DNA of 44,730 nt. Source: Paenibacillus ihuae (lineage in GTDB: Bacteria > Bacillota > Bacilli > Paenibacillales > Paenibacillaceae). The notes under the pieces are model-generated. The model was not told where the DNA came from and did no database searches. It was given only the letters and a program-made list of their open reading frames with translations. Position 1 is the first letter of the stretch, and every line of letters starts with the position of its first letter. This document shows positions 10,431 through 19,235 of this stretch, one piece after another. Made by a program: the position numbers and the translations under genes. The stretch covers positions 3,702,492 to 3,747,221 of the forward strand of contig NZ_LN831198.1 of the NCBI RefSeq assembly GCF_001368795.1, read 5' to 3'.

Positions 10431-12261
10431 AATGATCTTCCCCCTGCTCGTATTTAGGTATGACGCATTGAATGATCGTGCCCTCGCCGGGGCTGGCACA
10501 GATGAAAATGCCATATCTCTCGCCGTATTCAATCCGGATCCTATCAGCTACACTCCGTACGCCAAGCCCGCGCCGTTCCTGGTGAATAACCTGTTCTGCC
10601 TGGCCGTCTGCATTCTGCTCCGCCGATTCATTGACCATGTACTGGAACATGGAGAGCTGGGCAGAAGTCATGCCGATTCCGTTATCCTCTATACGCAGAA
10701 TCAGATTCCCCTGATCCTCCCAGCCCTTCACACTCATCCGGCCATGGTAGCCGATCCCCTCGAACCCGTGCTGGATGCTGTTCTCCACAAGCGGCTGCAG
10801 CGTCAGCTTAAGAATGCCGCAGCTCATAAGCTCCTCCGGAATATCGATCTCATAATCGAATAGATCCTCGAAGCGGAATTTCTGGATATCAAGATAATTG
10901 CGCAGATGAGTGACTTCCTCCTGCAGTGTGATTTCATCCCTGTCCTGAATACTGATCCGCAGAATGCTGGCCAGACGGTAGACCATTTCACTGACTTTGC
11001 TTCCTTCGTTCTGGACGGCGAGCACATTGATGGATTCCAGGGTATTAAAAAGAAAATGCGGTTTGATCTGCGCCTGCAGCACGCGCATCTCAGCCTGATT
11101 TTTCCGCCGCTGCTCCACCTGAATCCGGTTAAACAGCATATTGATTGTGTTCATCAGGTCGTTAAATCCCTTGGCCAGCAGTGTCATCTCGTCCGTGCCC
11201 TTCTCCTCGACCCTTGTTGTAAGGTCGCCATCCTCAACCCGGCGCATAAAGCGGACAATAACGGCAATCCCGCCGGTAATCCGGTTCATAAAGAACAGGT
11301 TGAAAATTACAGCAGCCAGGAAACACAGGAAGATCACCCCGACAAACCAGCGGGCAAACACCGTCACTTCGCGGGACAATGAACCCCATGAGGTCACGGA
11401 AACCAGGCTCCATGGATAGTCTTTCAAGTGATAGACAGACAATATGCTCTTCTCGCCGCCGAATTGTGTTTTGAAGCTCTGATAGCCTTGCTTATATACA
11501 ATATCTTTTGTTGTAAAGGAGCTTAAATCCTGCCCATCCAGCTTGCGGTCCGGGTCCAGCAGTATCATTCCGTCATCATTTACAAGCATAAACGAGACCT
11601 TCTGATTGCTGTCACCGATCTTTAAATTACGGAATATGGATTCGAACTCCCAGTTTTTGATCTGCACTACCAGAATGCCGATATTCTGAAAGAAGCTCAG
11701 CTCTTTGATCAGCCGGATCTGCGTAAATACCGCTTCTGTCCCGGTCAGCTCAGGGTATTCATGCGGTGCCAGCCATTTCGGCACACCGTTTAGCTCCATA
11801 ACCTCCTGGTACAGCTCACTCCCTTTGAATTTGTCATAGGGAAGCGTCCGGAAATTTTCTTTGGTGAAGACCGAGACAATCTCTGAGCTGCCTTTTCCAT
11901 TGAAATTGTACAGAAAGGCATAACTGATCGAAGGATGGTTATAGAGCAGACTGCGGAAATTACGTTGGCTGGCATTCAGACTGAGCTGCTCGGCATCGGT
12001 CAAATCCTGCTTGGAGGGATCATCCGCACTAAGAGCCATATGAAAAACTGAGGTGGCAATTCCGTTGTCCGTCACATTGTTCATGTCCTTGAAGACATTG
12101 GAGATGCTGTAGCTGATCGCTTTAAGTGAATACTCCGACTGCTGGCTGTATTTCTTCTCAATGGAATTATAAGTTACGAAGAACATAATCATGCCAAGGA
12201 TAAATAACGGAATAATGATGAGACCCAAAAATGCCGTAAACAATTTATAGCGCAAATTCAT
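10408..12261 (-). CDS. YesM-type sensor histidine kinase
   Basis: 617-residue membrane kinase. One TM segment lies at about residues 8-30 and a second at about 300-322, bracketing an extracellular Cache-like sensor. A HAMP linker follows (FMRRVEDGDLTTRVEEKGTDE). Next are the His_kinase domain with the phospho-acceptor in IKPHFLFNTLESINVLA and an HATPase domain (NSIQHGF, IEDNGIGM, GLGVRSVADRI). It lies 27 nt downstream of the second permease gene and is cotranscribed with the ABC genes. It presumably senses the sugar or the loaded binding protein and phosphorylates the coupled response regulator. Confidence 0.95.
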   Translation of the reverse strand: MNLRYKLFTAFLGLIIIPLFILGMIMFFVTYNSIEKKYSQQSEYSLKAISYSISNVFKDMNNVTDNGIATSVFHMALSADDPSKQDLTDAEQLSLNASQRNFRSLLYNHPSISYAFLYNFNGKGSSEIVSVFTKENFRTLPYDKFKGSELYQEVMELNGVPKWLAPHEYPELTGTEAVFTQIRLIKELSFFQNIGILVVQIKNWEFESIFRNLKIGDSNQKVSFMLVNDDGMILLDPDRKLDGQDLSSFTTKDIVYKQGYQSFKTQFGGEKSILSVYHLKDYPWSLVSVTSWGSLSREVTVFARWFVGVIFLCFLAAVIFNLFFMNRITGGIAVIVRFMRRVEDGDLTTRVEEKGTDEMTLLAKGFNDLMNTINMLFNRIQVEQRRKNQAEMRVLQAQIKPHFLFNTLESINVLAVQNEGSKVSEMVYRLASILRISIQDRDEITLQEEVTHLRNYLDIQKFRFEDLFDYEIDIPEELMSCGILKLTLQPLVENSIQHGFEGIGYHGRMSVKGWEDQGNLILRIEDNGIGMTSAQLSMFQYMVNESAEQNADGQAEQVIHQERRGLGVRSVADRIRIEYGERYGIFICASPGEGTIIQCVIPKYEQGEDHYAKSIIG

Positions 12262-12288
12262 CGGCTGCGCTCCTGACTGTGATTAAGG

Positions 12289-13119
12289 TTATCCTTTTAC
12301 GCTGCCTGCCGTTACACCTTCAATTATTTTCTCCTGCAAAACAGCATAGATAATGACCACCGGCAGCACGCTATAGACAATCCCGGCAGACATTTGCGCA
12401 TAGTTCATCTGATACTGATCACGAAATTGGACCATTCCCACCGGAAGCGTGCGCAGCTCATCATTCGAAAGAAAATAGTTAGCCAGCAAAAATTCATTCC
12501 AATTTCCCAGGAAATTGACTATGAATACTGTAACCATGGCGGGAACCGTCAGAGGTACAATAATCTTAGCAAAGATGCCTGGAGCCTTCAACCCATCCAT
12601 TACCGCTGCTTCCTCAATTTCACTGGGCAGAGAGCGCATGAAGGCGGCCAAAATGATAATCGTAAACGGAATCGCATTGGCAATATAAGGGATGATAAGC
12701 GCCCAGTGCGTGTTCAAAATATGCAGCTTCCGCACGATGGTGTAAATCGGCAGCATCAGCGCATTGTTCGGAATCAGCATCCCGATCAGCACCAGCGAAA
12801 ACAGGATCGTGTTCCATTTACCCTGGCGCATCCGAGTGACCGCAAAGGCAAACATCGAAGCCAGCAGGATCGATACTACCGAGGCCAAGACCGAAATGTA
12901 CAAGCTGTTAAAAAAGTAAGTGCTGATCTTAGCGTTGACCCACGCTTCTACATAGTTGTTAAACACGAATTCCTTCGGTATGCCGAATGGATTCAGGGCG
13001 ATCGAGTTATTGTCCTTCTTCACGGATGAGAAGAGCACGAATAAGAACGGAAAAAGAACCACTAAAAGATAGCCGAGCAGCGCGACATGAGGCAGACTTT
13101 TCTTCAAGGTACGCGGCAT
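12289..13119 (-). CDS. Sugar ABC transporter permease (MalG/AraQ type)
   Basis: 276-residue inner-membrane permease of the carbohydrate CUT1 family with about six TM helices. The EAA loop is EEAAVMDGLKAPGIFAKIIVPLTVP (given by position, about residues 166-190), which contacts the ATPase. The ATG overlaps the stop of the preceding permease (TGATG), so translation is coupled. No ATPase gene is in the operon; as in most CUT1 systems of this group a shared MsmX/MsmK-type ATPase encoded elsewhere is expected. The substrate cannot be told from the sequence. Confidence 0.94.
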   Translation of the reverse strand: MPRTLKKSLPHVALLGYLLVVLFPFLFVLFSSVKKDNNSIALNPFGIPKEFVFNNYVEAWVNAKISTYFFNSLYISVLASVVSILLASMFAFAVTRMRQGKWNTILFSLVLIGMLIPNNALMLPIYTIVRKLHILNTHWALIIPYIANAIPFTIIILAAFMRSLPSEIEEAAVMDGLKAPGIFAKIIVPLTVPAMVTVFIVNFLGNWNEFLLANYFLSNDELRTLPVGMVQFRDQYQMNYAQMSAGIVYSVLPVVIIYAVLQEKIIEGVTAGSVKG

Positions 13120-14003
13120 CAGTATTCAATCCTTTCACTACGCCGGTTAAACAGCAGCTGATAAAGTGCCGTAACGATAAGCGTAAACACGAAGATTAGG
13201 ACTGCAATGGTATTGCCGTACCCGTATTTAAAGTTGGTGATGGAATATTTAATCATGTAGGTTGCCATAACTTCAGTCGAGCCTGCCGGTCCGCCTTTGG
13301 TCATAACGATGACAATATCAGCAGCCTTCATAGCCCCGGCGATGGAGAGCATAATCACCACGGAAATAATCGGCACGATCAGCGGCAGAGTAATGCGGGT
13401 AGCCCGCTGGAACCCGGTAGCGCCGTCAATCGCCGCTGCCTCATCAAGCTCACTGGGAATGGAGAGAATCGCCGCCAGCACCATGACAATGTAGAATCCG
13501 GTCCACTGCCAGGCATTTGTAATCAGAATCGACAACATGGCAAAACGCTCATCAGACAGCCAATAAACCGGCTCCACTCCGAACAGCCCCAGCAGCTTAT
13601 TGAAAAGCCCAATATTAGGCTCATAAATAAAGCCCCACAGAATACCGATTACTGCTGTAGACATTATGGAAGGCATAAATACGGCTGTTTTATATAATCC
13701 TTTGAGCTTCTTAACATTGGCAATCAATAAGGAGAAAAAGACGATCAGCGGAACCTGTATAAATACGGAGAAGAGGATGAACCAGCCGTTATTCTTCACG
13801 GAGACCCAGAAGCGTTCATCTCCGAGCGCCTTCTTGAAATTGGCCAGACCGGCATGTTTGACGGTATCCGATACGCCGTTCCAACTGGTGAAGCTATAAT
13901 AGATGGAGCTGAAGATCGGGTAGATGAAGAATACAAAGAACAATGCAAGTGCAGGAATAACGAATAGCATGAAGACCAAGGGGTTTCTGAGTGCTTTATT
14001 CAT
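13119..14003 (-). CDS. Sugar ABC transporter permease (MalF/LplB type)
   Basis: About 294 residues, six predicted TM helices, starting MNKALRNPLVFMLFVIP. The EAA motif is LDEAAAIDGATGFQRATRITLP. The start at 14003 is supported by GGAGGTAGTC directly before the ATG; an upstream extension to 14072 would run through the terminator-like hairpin. It is paired with the MalG-type permease downstream and the binding protein upstream. The C-terminal part (VMTKGGPAGSTEVMATYMIKY) is typical of CUT1 permeases. Confidence 0.94.
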   Translation of the reverse strand: MNKALRNPLVFMLFVIPALALFFVFFIYPIFSSIYYSFTSWNGVSDTVKHAGLANFKKALGDERFWVSVKNNGWFILFSVFIQVPLIVFFSLLIANVKKLKGLYKTAVFMPSIMSTAVIGILWGFIYEPNIGLFNKLLGLFGVEPVYWLSDERFAMLSILITNAWQWTGFYIVMVLAAILSIPSELDEAAAIDGATGFQRATRITLPLIVPIISVVIMLSIAGAMKAADIVIVMTKGGPAGSTEVMATYMIKYSITNFKYGYGNTIAVLIFVFTLIVTALYQLLFNRRSERIEY

Positions 14004-14050
14004 GACTACCTCCGATTGCTTTGATATCCGGGAAAGATTAGGCCGGAGTG

Positions 14051-14084
14051 TAAAAAATATACCCTGGAGCAAGCACCAGGGTAC
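14051..14084 (-). terminator. Intra-operon hairpin after the sugar-binding protein gene
   Basis: On the minus strand, TACCCTGG, an 8-nt loop, CCAGGGTA, then a T-rich tail (TATTTTTTA). It sits between the binding-protein stop (14102) and the permease start (14003). A partial terminator or mRNA-stabilising hairpin here would give more binding protein than permease. Confidence 0.75.
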
Positions 14085-14101
14085 ATTTCATTGGCCGCTG
14101 C

Positions 14102-15505
14102 TTACTCCACCGCTGCGTTCGCTTCTTCCTGAACCTTCTGCAGCGCTTCGCCCATCTTCTCAGGTGTAGTCTGACCGCCAATCAGCTTCTGAATTTGAAT
14201 ATTGCTGATTTCGGTCGTTACATCCGCCTGTACCAGAGAGTCGAACGCCGGGAATGAAGACTCAGAGTTGTTCAGCACCGCCACAATTTCACTCATCAGA
14301 TCATCTGTGATATTCTCGTTCAGCACCGCCTGATCCATCTTCATCGCCGGAAGCACACCGTCTTCCACCAAACCGCGCAATTGCATTTCTTCATTGTACA
14401 TATTTTTGATGAACGACTTCACTGCAGCGAGTTGACGTTCATCTTCACCTGCGGAAGCGGAGAAGCCATAGCCATTGTTCACGTCACGCATCAGGGCCGT
14501 CTGATCGCCTACCCCGCCTTCAACCGCAGGAATATTGAAGAATCCTACTTTACCGATCAGCCCTTCGCCCGATTGACCAGCTTTGAATACAGAGGATTTC
14601 CAGGTTCCGTCATACATCAGGATCGCTTCAGCACTGGTGAACTGGGTAGTATATTCGGCATATTCGAACCCGAGCTCACCTTTTTTGAAGTAGCCTTTGT
14701 CGACCCATTCCTTGTATTTGGCGAACCCTTTCACGACGTTCGGATCATTCCACTTCGCTTCACCCGTGGCAAACTTCGCTGTTACATCCGGACCGGCATA
14801 CCGTGACCACAGGTGGTTAGCCAGCATCAATGGTACCCAACCGGCTTTGGACGCGCCTGCCATTGGCACTTTGCCATCGGCCTTAATATCAGCCAGCTGC
14901 TGTTCCAGTTCTGCGAAGGTAGTTGGAGCTTTCCAGCCCTTGCTTGCATAATATTCTTTATTGTAGAAGAATCCTTCACCCGAACCGCCAATCGGCAGTC
15001 CGTAGATTTTGCCTTCATAAGTAAAAGGATCCAGATTGGAGAATTTGTCCTTGATACCTAGCTCTTCGAGGATAGGGGTCAGATCAAGCAGCTTGCCTTC
15101 TTTCGCATAGATCTTGGAGTCAGGGCTTCCGAACAGGTCAAAAATTTCCGGCGGATTGCCGGCAGCCATTTCACCACGCAGCTTTTCTTTGCGGTTCACA
15201 TCCGAATCCACACCGTCCAGCTTGAAGGTCAGACCCGGTACCTCTTCCTGTACCTTGCCGACTACATCTTCCAGAATCGCCAGGCGTTTCTGTTTATCTG
15301 CACCTACCTGAGTATGACGAATCGTCATTTCAAAAGGCTCCGTGTTCACCGGCTCTTCTGTAGCCGGGGCATTGGTTGCAGCTGTTCCACTGTTAGTTGC
15401 TGCGGCTTGGCCATTGTTGCCTGCATTATTATTATTTCCGCAAGCAGTTAGTAGTGCTGAGGTGACAAACATTAGGGACAAGAGCATTGTTATACTTTTT
15501 CTCAT
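14102..15505 (-). CDS. Extracellular sugar-binding lipoprotein (ABC, CUT1)
   Basis: 467 residues. Signal sequence with lipobox ALLTAC followed by an Asn/Ala/Thr-rich linker (GNNNNAGNNGQ), then a family 1 solute-binding fold. Recognisable elements are GEMAAGNPPEIFDLFG, YGLPIGGSGEGFFYNKEYY, ILMYDGTW and the C-terminal LQKVQEEANAAVE. It captures an oligosaccharide or sugar outside the membrane for the two permeases encoded downstream. The gene is first in the operon and followed by a partial terminator. The ligand cannot be assigned from the sequence. Confidence 0.95.
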   Translation of the reverse strand: MRKSITMLLSLMFVTSALLTACGNNNNAGNNGQAAATNSGTAATNAPATEEPVNTEPFEMTIRHTQVGADKQKRLAILEDVVGKVQEEVPGLTFKLDGVDSDVNRKEKLRGEMAAGNPPEIFDLFGSPDSKIYAKEGKLLDLTPILEELGIKDKFSNLDPFTYEGKIYGLPIGGSGEGFFYNKEYYASKGWKAPTTFAELEQQLADIKADGKVPMAGASKAGWVPLMLANHLWSRYAGPDVTAKFATGEAKWNDPNVVKGFAKYKEWVDKGYFKKGELGFEYAEYTTQFTSAEAILMYDGTWKSSVFKAGQSGEGLIGKVGFFNIPAVEGGVGDQTALMRDVNNGYGFSASAGEDERQLAAVKSFIKNMYNEEMQLRGLVEDGVLPAMKMDQAVLNENITDDLMSEIVAVLNNSESSFPAFDSLVQADVTTEISNIQIQKLIGGQTTPEKMGEALQKVQEEANAAVE

Positions 15506-15555
15506 TACGGGTGACCCTCCCTGTTTAATGATTTATGGTTCCCCTTACAACTCTT

Positions 15556-15584
15556 ATTATAGAAAACAGACTTTGTAATCGTAA
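15556..15584 (-). promoter_or_regulatory. Candidate promoter of the sugar ABC operon
   Basis: Minus strand TATAAT (15556-15561) with a weak TTACGA at 17-nt spacing (15579-15584). A weak -35 fits a promoter needing activation, for example by the AraC-type regulator encoded in the same operon. The rest of 15585-15772 is AT-rich and shows no gene. Confidence 0.5.
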
Positions 15585-15772
15585 GGTTAAGATTCATCTA
15601 CAATAGGGATAAAAACCTCTATTGTAAGCGAATACATCAGTTTTCAGTCACATATTAAGTGATATTTCATGACATAATATTTAAAGATTCAGCTCAATTT
15701 CATTATGTTACTGTTATGAAACTTATACATGTAATGAGGATTTTCGCTAAAAATACTACCTTAACCTGACAG

Positions 15773-15815
15773 CAAAAAACCGTTCCCGCAGTATGTTAGC
15801 TACTGTCAGGAACGG
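15773..15815 (-). terminator. Terminator of the pfl operon
   Basis: Minus strand arms GCCGTTCC and GGAACGG separated by about 27 nt of partly paired sequence, then TTTTTTG. Located 20 nt after the pflA stop. Confidence 0.85.
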
Positions 15816-15834
15816 CCTCATTTATATGCAATCA

Positions 15835-16575
15835 TTACTTGACCAAAGCTGTCTCTTGACGTCCTTCTTCGATCAGCCGGTAAGCACGCTGCACTTCCTC
15901 TTCTGTCGGTGAAGGTACACCTTCAAGCTCATAGGGACGGCCAAGCACTTCCCATTTATAGACCCCCATCTGATGATAAGGCAGGATTTCAAACTTTTCA
16001 ACGCCGTTCAGAGTTCCGATGAACCGGCCAAGATTCAACAGGTCTTCTTCTTTGTCATGAATGCCGGGAACGTAAACATGGCGGACCCACATTTTACGGT
16101 TATGATCTGACAACCAGCGGGCCAGTCTCAGTGTACGGTCATTCGATTTACCTGTAAGCTTAATATGCGCTTCATCATCAATATGCTTCAGATCCAGCAG
16201 TACCAGATCCGTTACATCAAGCAGATCAGTAATCTTATCGCCTTCATTGTAGCCATTTGTATCGAGTGTAGTATGCAAATTCCAGCGTTTCTTCACTTCC
16301 GTGAACAACTGCTTCACGAAATGTGCCTGGAGTGTAGGCTCACCGCCTGAAACGGTTAGTCCTCCTCCTGAAGATCGGTAATAGTTCAAATAAGGCTGAA
16401 TTTCCGAGAGTACATCTTCGATGCTCATTTCCTTACCTTCGTTAAGACCCCAAGTATCCGGATTATGACAATATTGGCACTTCAATAGGCAACCCTGCAT
16501 AAATAGAACAAAACGGATACCAGGCCCGTCCACGGTCCCAAAGGTTTCTAAGGAATGTATGTGTCCATTAGCCAT
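15835..16575 (-). CDS. pflA: Pyruvate formate-lyase activating enzyme
   Basis: Radical SAM protein, 246 residues, that installs the glycyl radical on PflB under anoxic conditions. The [4Fe-4S]/SAM motif CxxxCxxC is GCLLKCQYCHNPDTW near residue 30; the SAM-binding GGE motif is TVSGGEPTLQ. Its length and the N-terminal IHSLETFGTVDGPGIRFVLF are standard. It lies 139 nt after pflB on the same strand, separated by a strong hairpin, so lower expression than pflB is plausible. Confidence 0.97.
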   Translation of the reverse strand: MANGHIHSLETFGTVDGPGIRFVLFMQGCLLKCQYCHNPDTWGLNEGKEMSIEDVLSEIQPYLNYYRSSGGGLTVSGGEPTLQAHFVKQLFTEVKKRWNLHTTLDTNGYNEGDKITDLLDVTDLVLLDLKHIDDEAHIKLTGKSNDRTLRLARWLSDHNRKMWVRHVYVPGIHDKEEDLLNLGRFIGTLNGVEKFEILPYHQMGVYKWEVLGRPYELEGVPSPTEEEVQRAYRLIEEGRQETALVK

Positions 16576-16632
16576 GTGATGACATCCTTTCGAAATAAAA
16601 CTTTAAATTTTAATGATTTTTTAGCAAGATTT

Positions 16633-16657
16633 TACCGCCCTTGGATCAAGGGCGGTA
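16633..16657 (-). other. Strong hairpin between pflB and pflA
   Basis: Perfect 11-bp stem with a 3-nt loop: TACCGCCCTTG, GAT, CAAGGGCGGTA. No T-run follows on the minus strand, so it is more likely an mRNA processing or 3'-end stabilising element than a terminator. It would protect the abundant pflB message and limit pflA. Confidence 0.6.
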
Positions 16658-16713
16658 TCACCTTGCAGCTATTGCATTGTATACACGTAACTGCGGTAAG
16701 CAGCTAATTTAAA

Positions 16714-18975
16714 TTACATTGCACCGTGGAAAGTACGGTTGATAACATCCAGTTGTTGTTCACGAGTCAGCTTGATGAAGTTAACAGCATATCCGGATAC
16801 GCGGATTGTCAATTGTGGATAGTTCTCTGGGTGTTCCATAGCATCCATCAATTGTTCGCGGGCAAATACGTTAACATTCAAGTGGTGACCTTTGCTGCCG
16901 AAGTATCCGTCCAGCATCGATACCAGATTGGATTTACGTCCTTCTTCTTCTTTACCAAGTGCTTTAGGCACGATAGAGAAGGTGTTGGAGATACCATCCA
17001 AGCTATCTTCGTACGGCAGTTTAGCTACGGAGTTCAAGGAAGCCAAAGCGCCTTTTTTGTCGCGTCCGTGCATTGGGTTAGCACCTGGTGCGAACGGCTC
17101 GCCTTTTTTACGTCCATCAGGAGTTGTACCTGTTTTCTTACCGTATACCACGTTCGAAGTGATAGTCAGTACCGATTGTGTCGGCAGAGCATCACGGTAT
17201 GCATGGTGTTTGCGGATCATAGTCATGAACGATTCAACCAATTCCACTGCAATACTGTCAACAGCATCGTCATTGTTACCGTAGCAAGGGAATTCACCTT
17301 CGGTTTCGAAGTCAACCGCGATACCTTGTTCATTACGGATCACTTTAACTTTTGCATGTTTGATTGCGCTCAGGGAGTCAGCGGTAACAGACAGACCGGC
17401 AATTCCACAAGCCATAGTCCGCAGAATATCGCGGTCATGCAGAGCCATTTCGATACGTTCGTAGGAATATTTATCGTGCATGTAGTGGATGACATTGAGT
17501 GTGTTCATGTAAGTCTTAGCCAGCCATTCCATCATCGGTTTGAAACGTTTCATAACTTCGTCGTATTCCAGGTATTCAGAAGTGATGCGCGGATATTCAG
17601 GTCCTACTTGAGCACCGGATTTTTCATCCACACCACCGTTGATTGCATACAGCAGAGCTTTTGCCAGGTTAGCACGGGCTCCGAAGAATTGCATTTGTTT
17701 ACCGATACGCATTGCGGATACGCAGCACGCAATACCATAGTCGTCTCCGTAGATCGGACGCATCAAATCGTCATTTTCATATTGAATCGAGCTGGTTTCG
17801 ATGGAAACCTTCGCACAATATTTTTTGAAGCCTTCAGGCAGTTTTTCAGACCACAGTACAGTCAGGTTTGGTTCTGGTGCTGGTCCCAGATTGTACAGGG
17901 TGTGCAGGAAGCGGAAGCTGTTCTTAGTAACGCGTGTTGTTCCGTCTACGGACATACCGCCGATGGATTCAGTAACCCAAGTTGGGTCGCCGCTGAACAG
18001 TTCGTTATAGTCAGGCGTACGCAGGAATTTCACGATACGCAGTTTCATGATGAAATGGTCAACCAGTTCTTGTGCTTGTTCTTCAGTCAGTACGCCTTCA
18101 GCAATATCACGTTCTACATAGATATCAAGGAAGGAAGATACACGGCCGAGAGACATTGCAGCACCGTTTTGCTCTTTGATAGCAGCGAGGTATCCGAAGT
18201 ATACCCATTGGAAAGCTTCTTTAGCGTTGTTTGCTGGTTTGGAAATATCCATGCCATGCATTTGTGCCATCTGTTTCAATTCGCTAAGTGCACGAATTTG
18301 TTCGGAAATTTCTTCACGAAGACGGATAACGTTATCTGTCAGGGAATCCACTTCAAGGTTGTTAAGATCTTGTTTCTTTTCTTTGATCAGGAAGTCAATA
18401 CCGTAAAGTGCAACGCGGCGGTAGTCGCCGATAATACGGCCACGGCCATAAGCATCAGGAAGACCCGTGATGATACCGGCTTTACGAACGGCTCTCATTT
18501 CGGATGTATATGCATCAAATACGCCTTGGTTATGCGTTTTGCGGATGTTCGTGAACATTTCAACGATGTTTTGCGGAAGTTCGAAGCCGTATGCCTTGGT
18601 AGCATCGATCATCATCTTGATTCCGCCGAAAGGTTGAATGGAACGTTTGAAAGGAGCATCTGTCTGAACACCGACAATTTGTTCTTTATCCTTGTCGATG
18701 TAACCAGGCTGGTGGGATACAATTGTAGATACAGTGTTAACATCTACATCAAGTACGCCGCCGTTGGCAATTTCTTGCTTGGTCAATTCAGAAACAATCT
18801 TCCAAAGTTCTGTTGTGTTGTGTGTAGGACCTGCAAGGAAATCTTCCTTGCCAACATAAGGATTGATGTTCTTTTCGATAAAATCATTTACATTGACTTT
18901 CTTGGACCATTTACCTTTTGCAAAACTTCTCCAACCGGACTTTACTTCTTGTACATCTTTTTCAATCACCGACAT
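16714..18975 (-). CDS. pflB: Formate acetyltransferase (pyruvate formate-lyase)
   Basis: Converts pyruvate and CoA to acetyl-CoA and formate in anaerobic fermentation; about 753 residues. The catalytic cysteine pair is in [13 protein letters not shown], and the glycyl-radical site is [12 protein letters not shown] near the C-terminus. The start ATG at 18975 is preceded by GGAGGGATTTAGC; a start 15 nt upstream is less well supported. It lies between adhE (upstream) and pflA (downstream) on one strand. Fnr-like palindromes lie in the adhE-pflB interval, consistent with anaerobic induction. Confidence 0.98.
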   Translation of the reverse strand: MSVIEKDVQEVKSGWRSFAKGKWSKKVNVNDFIEKNINPYVGKEDFLAGPTHNTTELWKIVSELTKQEIANGGVLDVDVNTVSTIVSHQPGYIDKDKEQIVGVQTDAPFKRSIQPFGGIKMMIDATKAYGFELPQNIVEMFTNIRKTHNQGVFDAYTSEMRAVRKAGIITGLPDAYGRGRIIGDYRRVALYGIDFLIKEKKQDLNNLEVDSLTDNVIRLREEISEQIRALSELKQMAQMHGMDISKPANNAKEAFQWVYFGYLAAIKEQNGAAMSLGRVSSFLDIYVERDIAEGVLTEEQAQELVDHFIMKLRIVKFLRTPDYNELFSGDPTWVTESIGGMSVDGTTRVTKNSFRFLHTLYNLGPAPEPNLTVLWSEKLPEGFKKYCAKVSIETSSIQYENDDLMRPIYGDDYGIACCVSAMRIGKQMQFFGARANLAKALLYAINGGVDEKSGAQVGPEYPRITSEYLEYDEVMKRFKPMMEWLAKTYMNTLNVIHYMHDKYSYERIEMALHDRDILRTMACGIAGLSVTADSLSAIKHAKVKVIRNEQGIAVDFETEGEFPCYGNNDDAVDSIAVELVESFMTMIRKHHAYRDALPTQSVLTITSNVVYGKKTGTTPDGRKKGEPFAPGANPMHGRDKKGALASLNSVAKLPYEDSLDGISNTFSIVPKALGKEEEGRKSNLVSMLDGYFGSKGHHLNVNVFAREQLMDAMEHPENYPQLTIRVSGYAVNFIKLTREQQLDVINRTFHGAM

Positions 18976-19063
18976 GCTAAATCCCTCCATTTATATTTAT
19001 ATTATTTGTAGAGATCGCGGGCTTGAAGGTTAATCCCGTGTCTCGTGATCCCTATGATATGGT

Positions 19064-19079
19064 TGTTATAAATTTCACA
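19064..19079 (-). promoter_or_regulatory. Fnr box upstream of pflB
   Basis: TGTTA-TAAATT-TCACA matches the Fnr/Crp palindrome TGTGA-N6-TCACA at 9 of 10 arm positions. It lies about 90-105 nt upstream of the pflB start. No convincing -10 was found at the expected distance, so the exact promoter is unassigned. Confidence 0.65.
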
Positions 19080-19144
19080 ATCGCGACTTCATATCCGGGA
19101 CGTTGTTTATATAAACATTTTTAGTTTATTTTCTTAAAAAGGAC

Positions 19145-19180
19145 TGTGACAAATATCACCTTTCCGGTGATATTTGTCAC
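19145..19180 (-). promoter_or_regulatory. Perfect 15-bp inverted repeat with two Fnr-like boxes between adhE and pflB
   Basis: GTGACAAATATCACC (19146-19160), loop TTTCC, GGTGATATTTGTCAC (19166-19180). Each arm by itself resembles an Fnr box: TGTGA-CAAATA-TCACC at 19145-19160 (9/10) and GGTGA-TATTTG-TCACT (8/10). As RNA it would also form a strong hairpin just after adhE. The minus strand continues with GTCCTTTTTAAG, a weak U-tract, so it may double as the adhE terminator. Confidence 0.6.
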
Positions 19181-19235
19181 TACCATCTAGTCCCATATTA
19201 ACCTTTAAACTTATATTTTACCAAGCAATCGCCAC

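Noticed and set aside
16726..19011. Very long open frame (761 codons) on the + strand
   Set aside because: It is exactly antisense to pflB, Cys/Phe/His-rich and without domain or ribosome binding site; an artefact of codon bias in a highly expressed gene.
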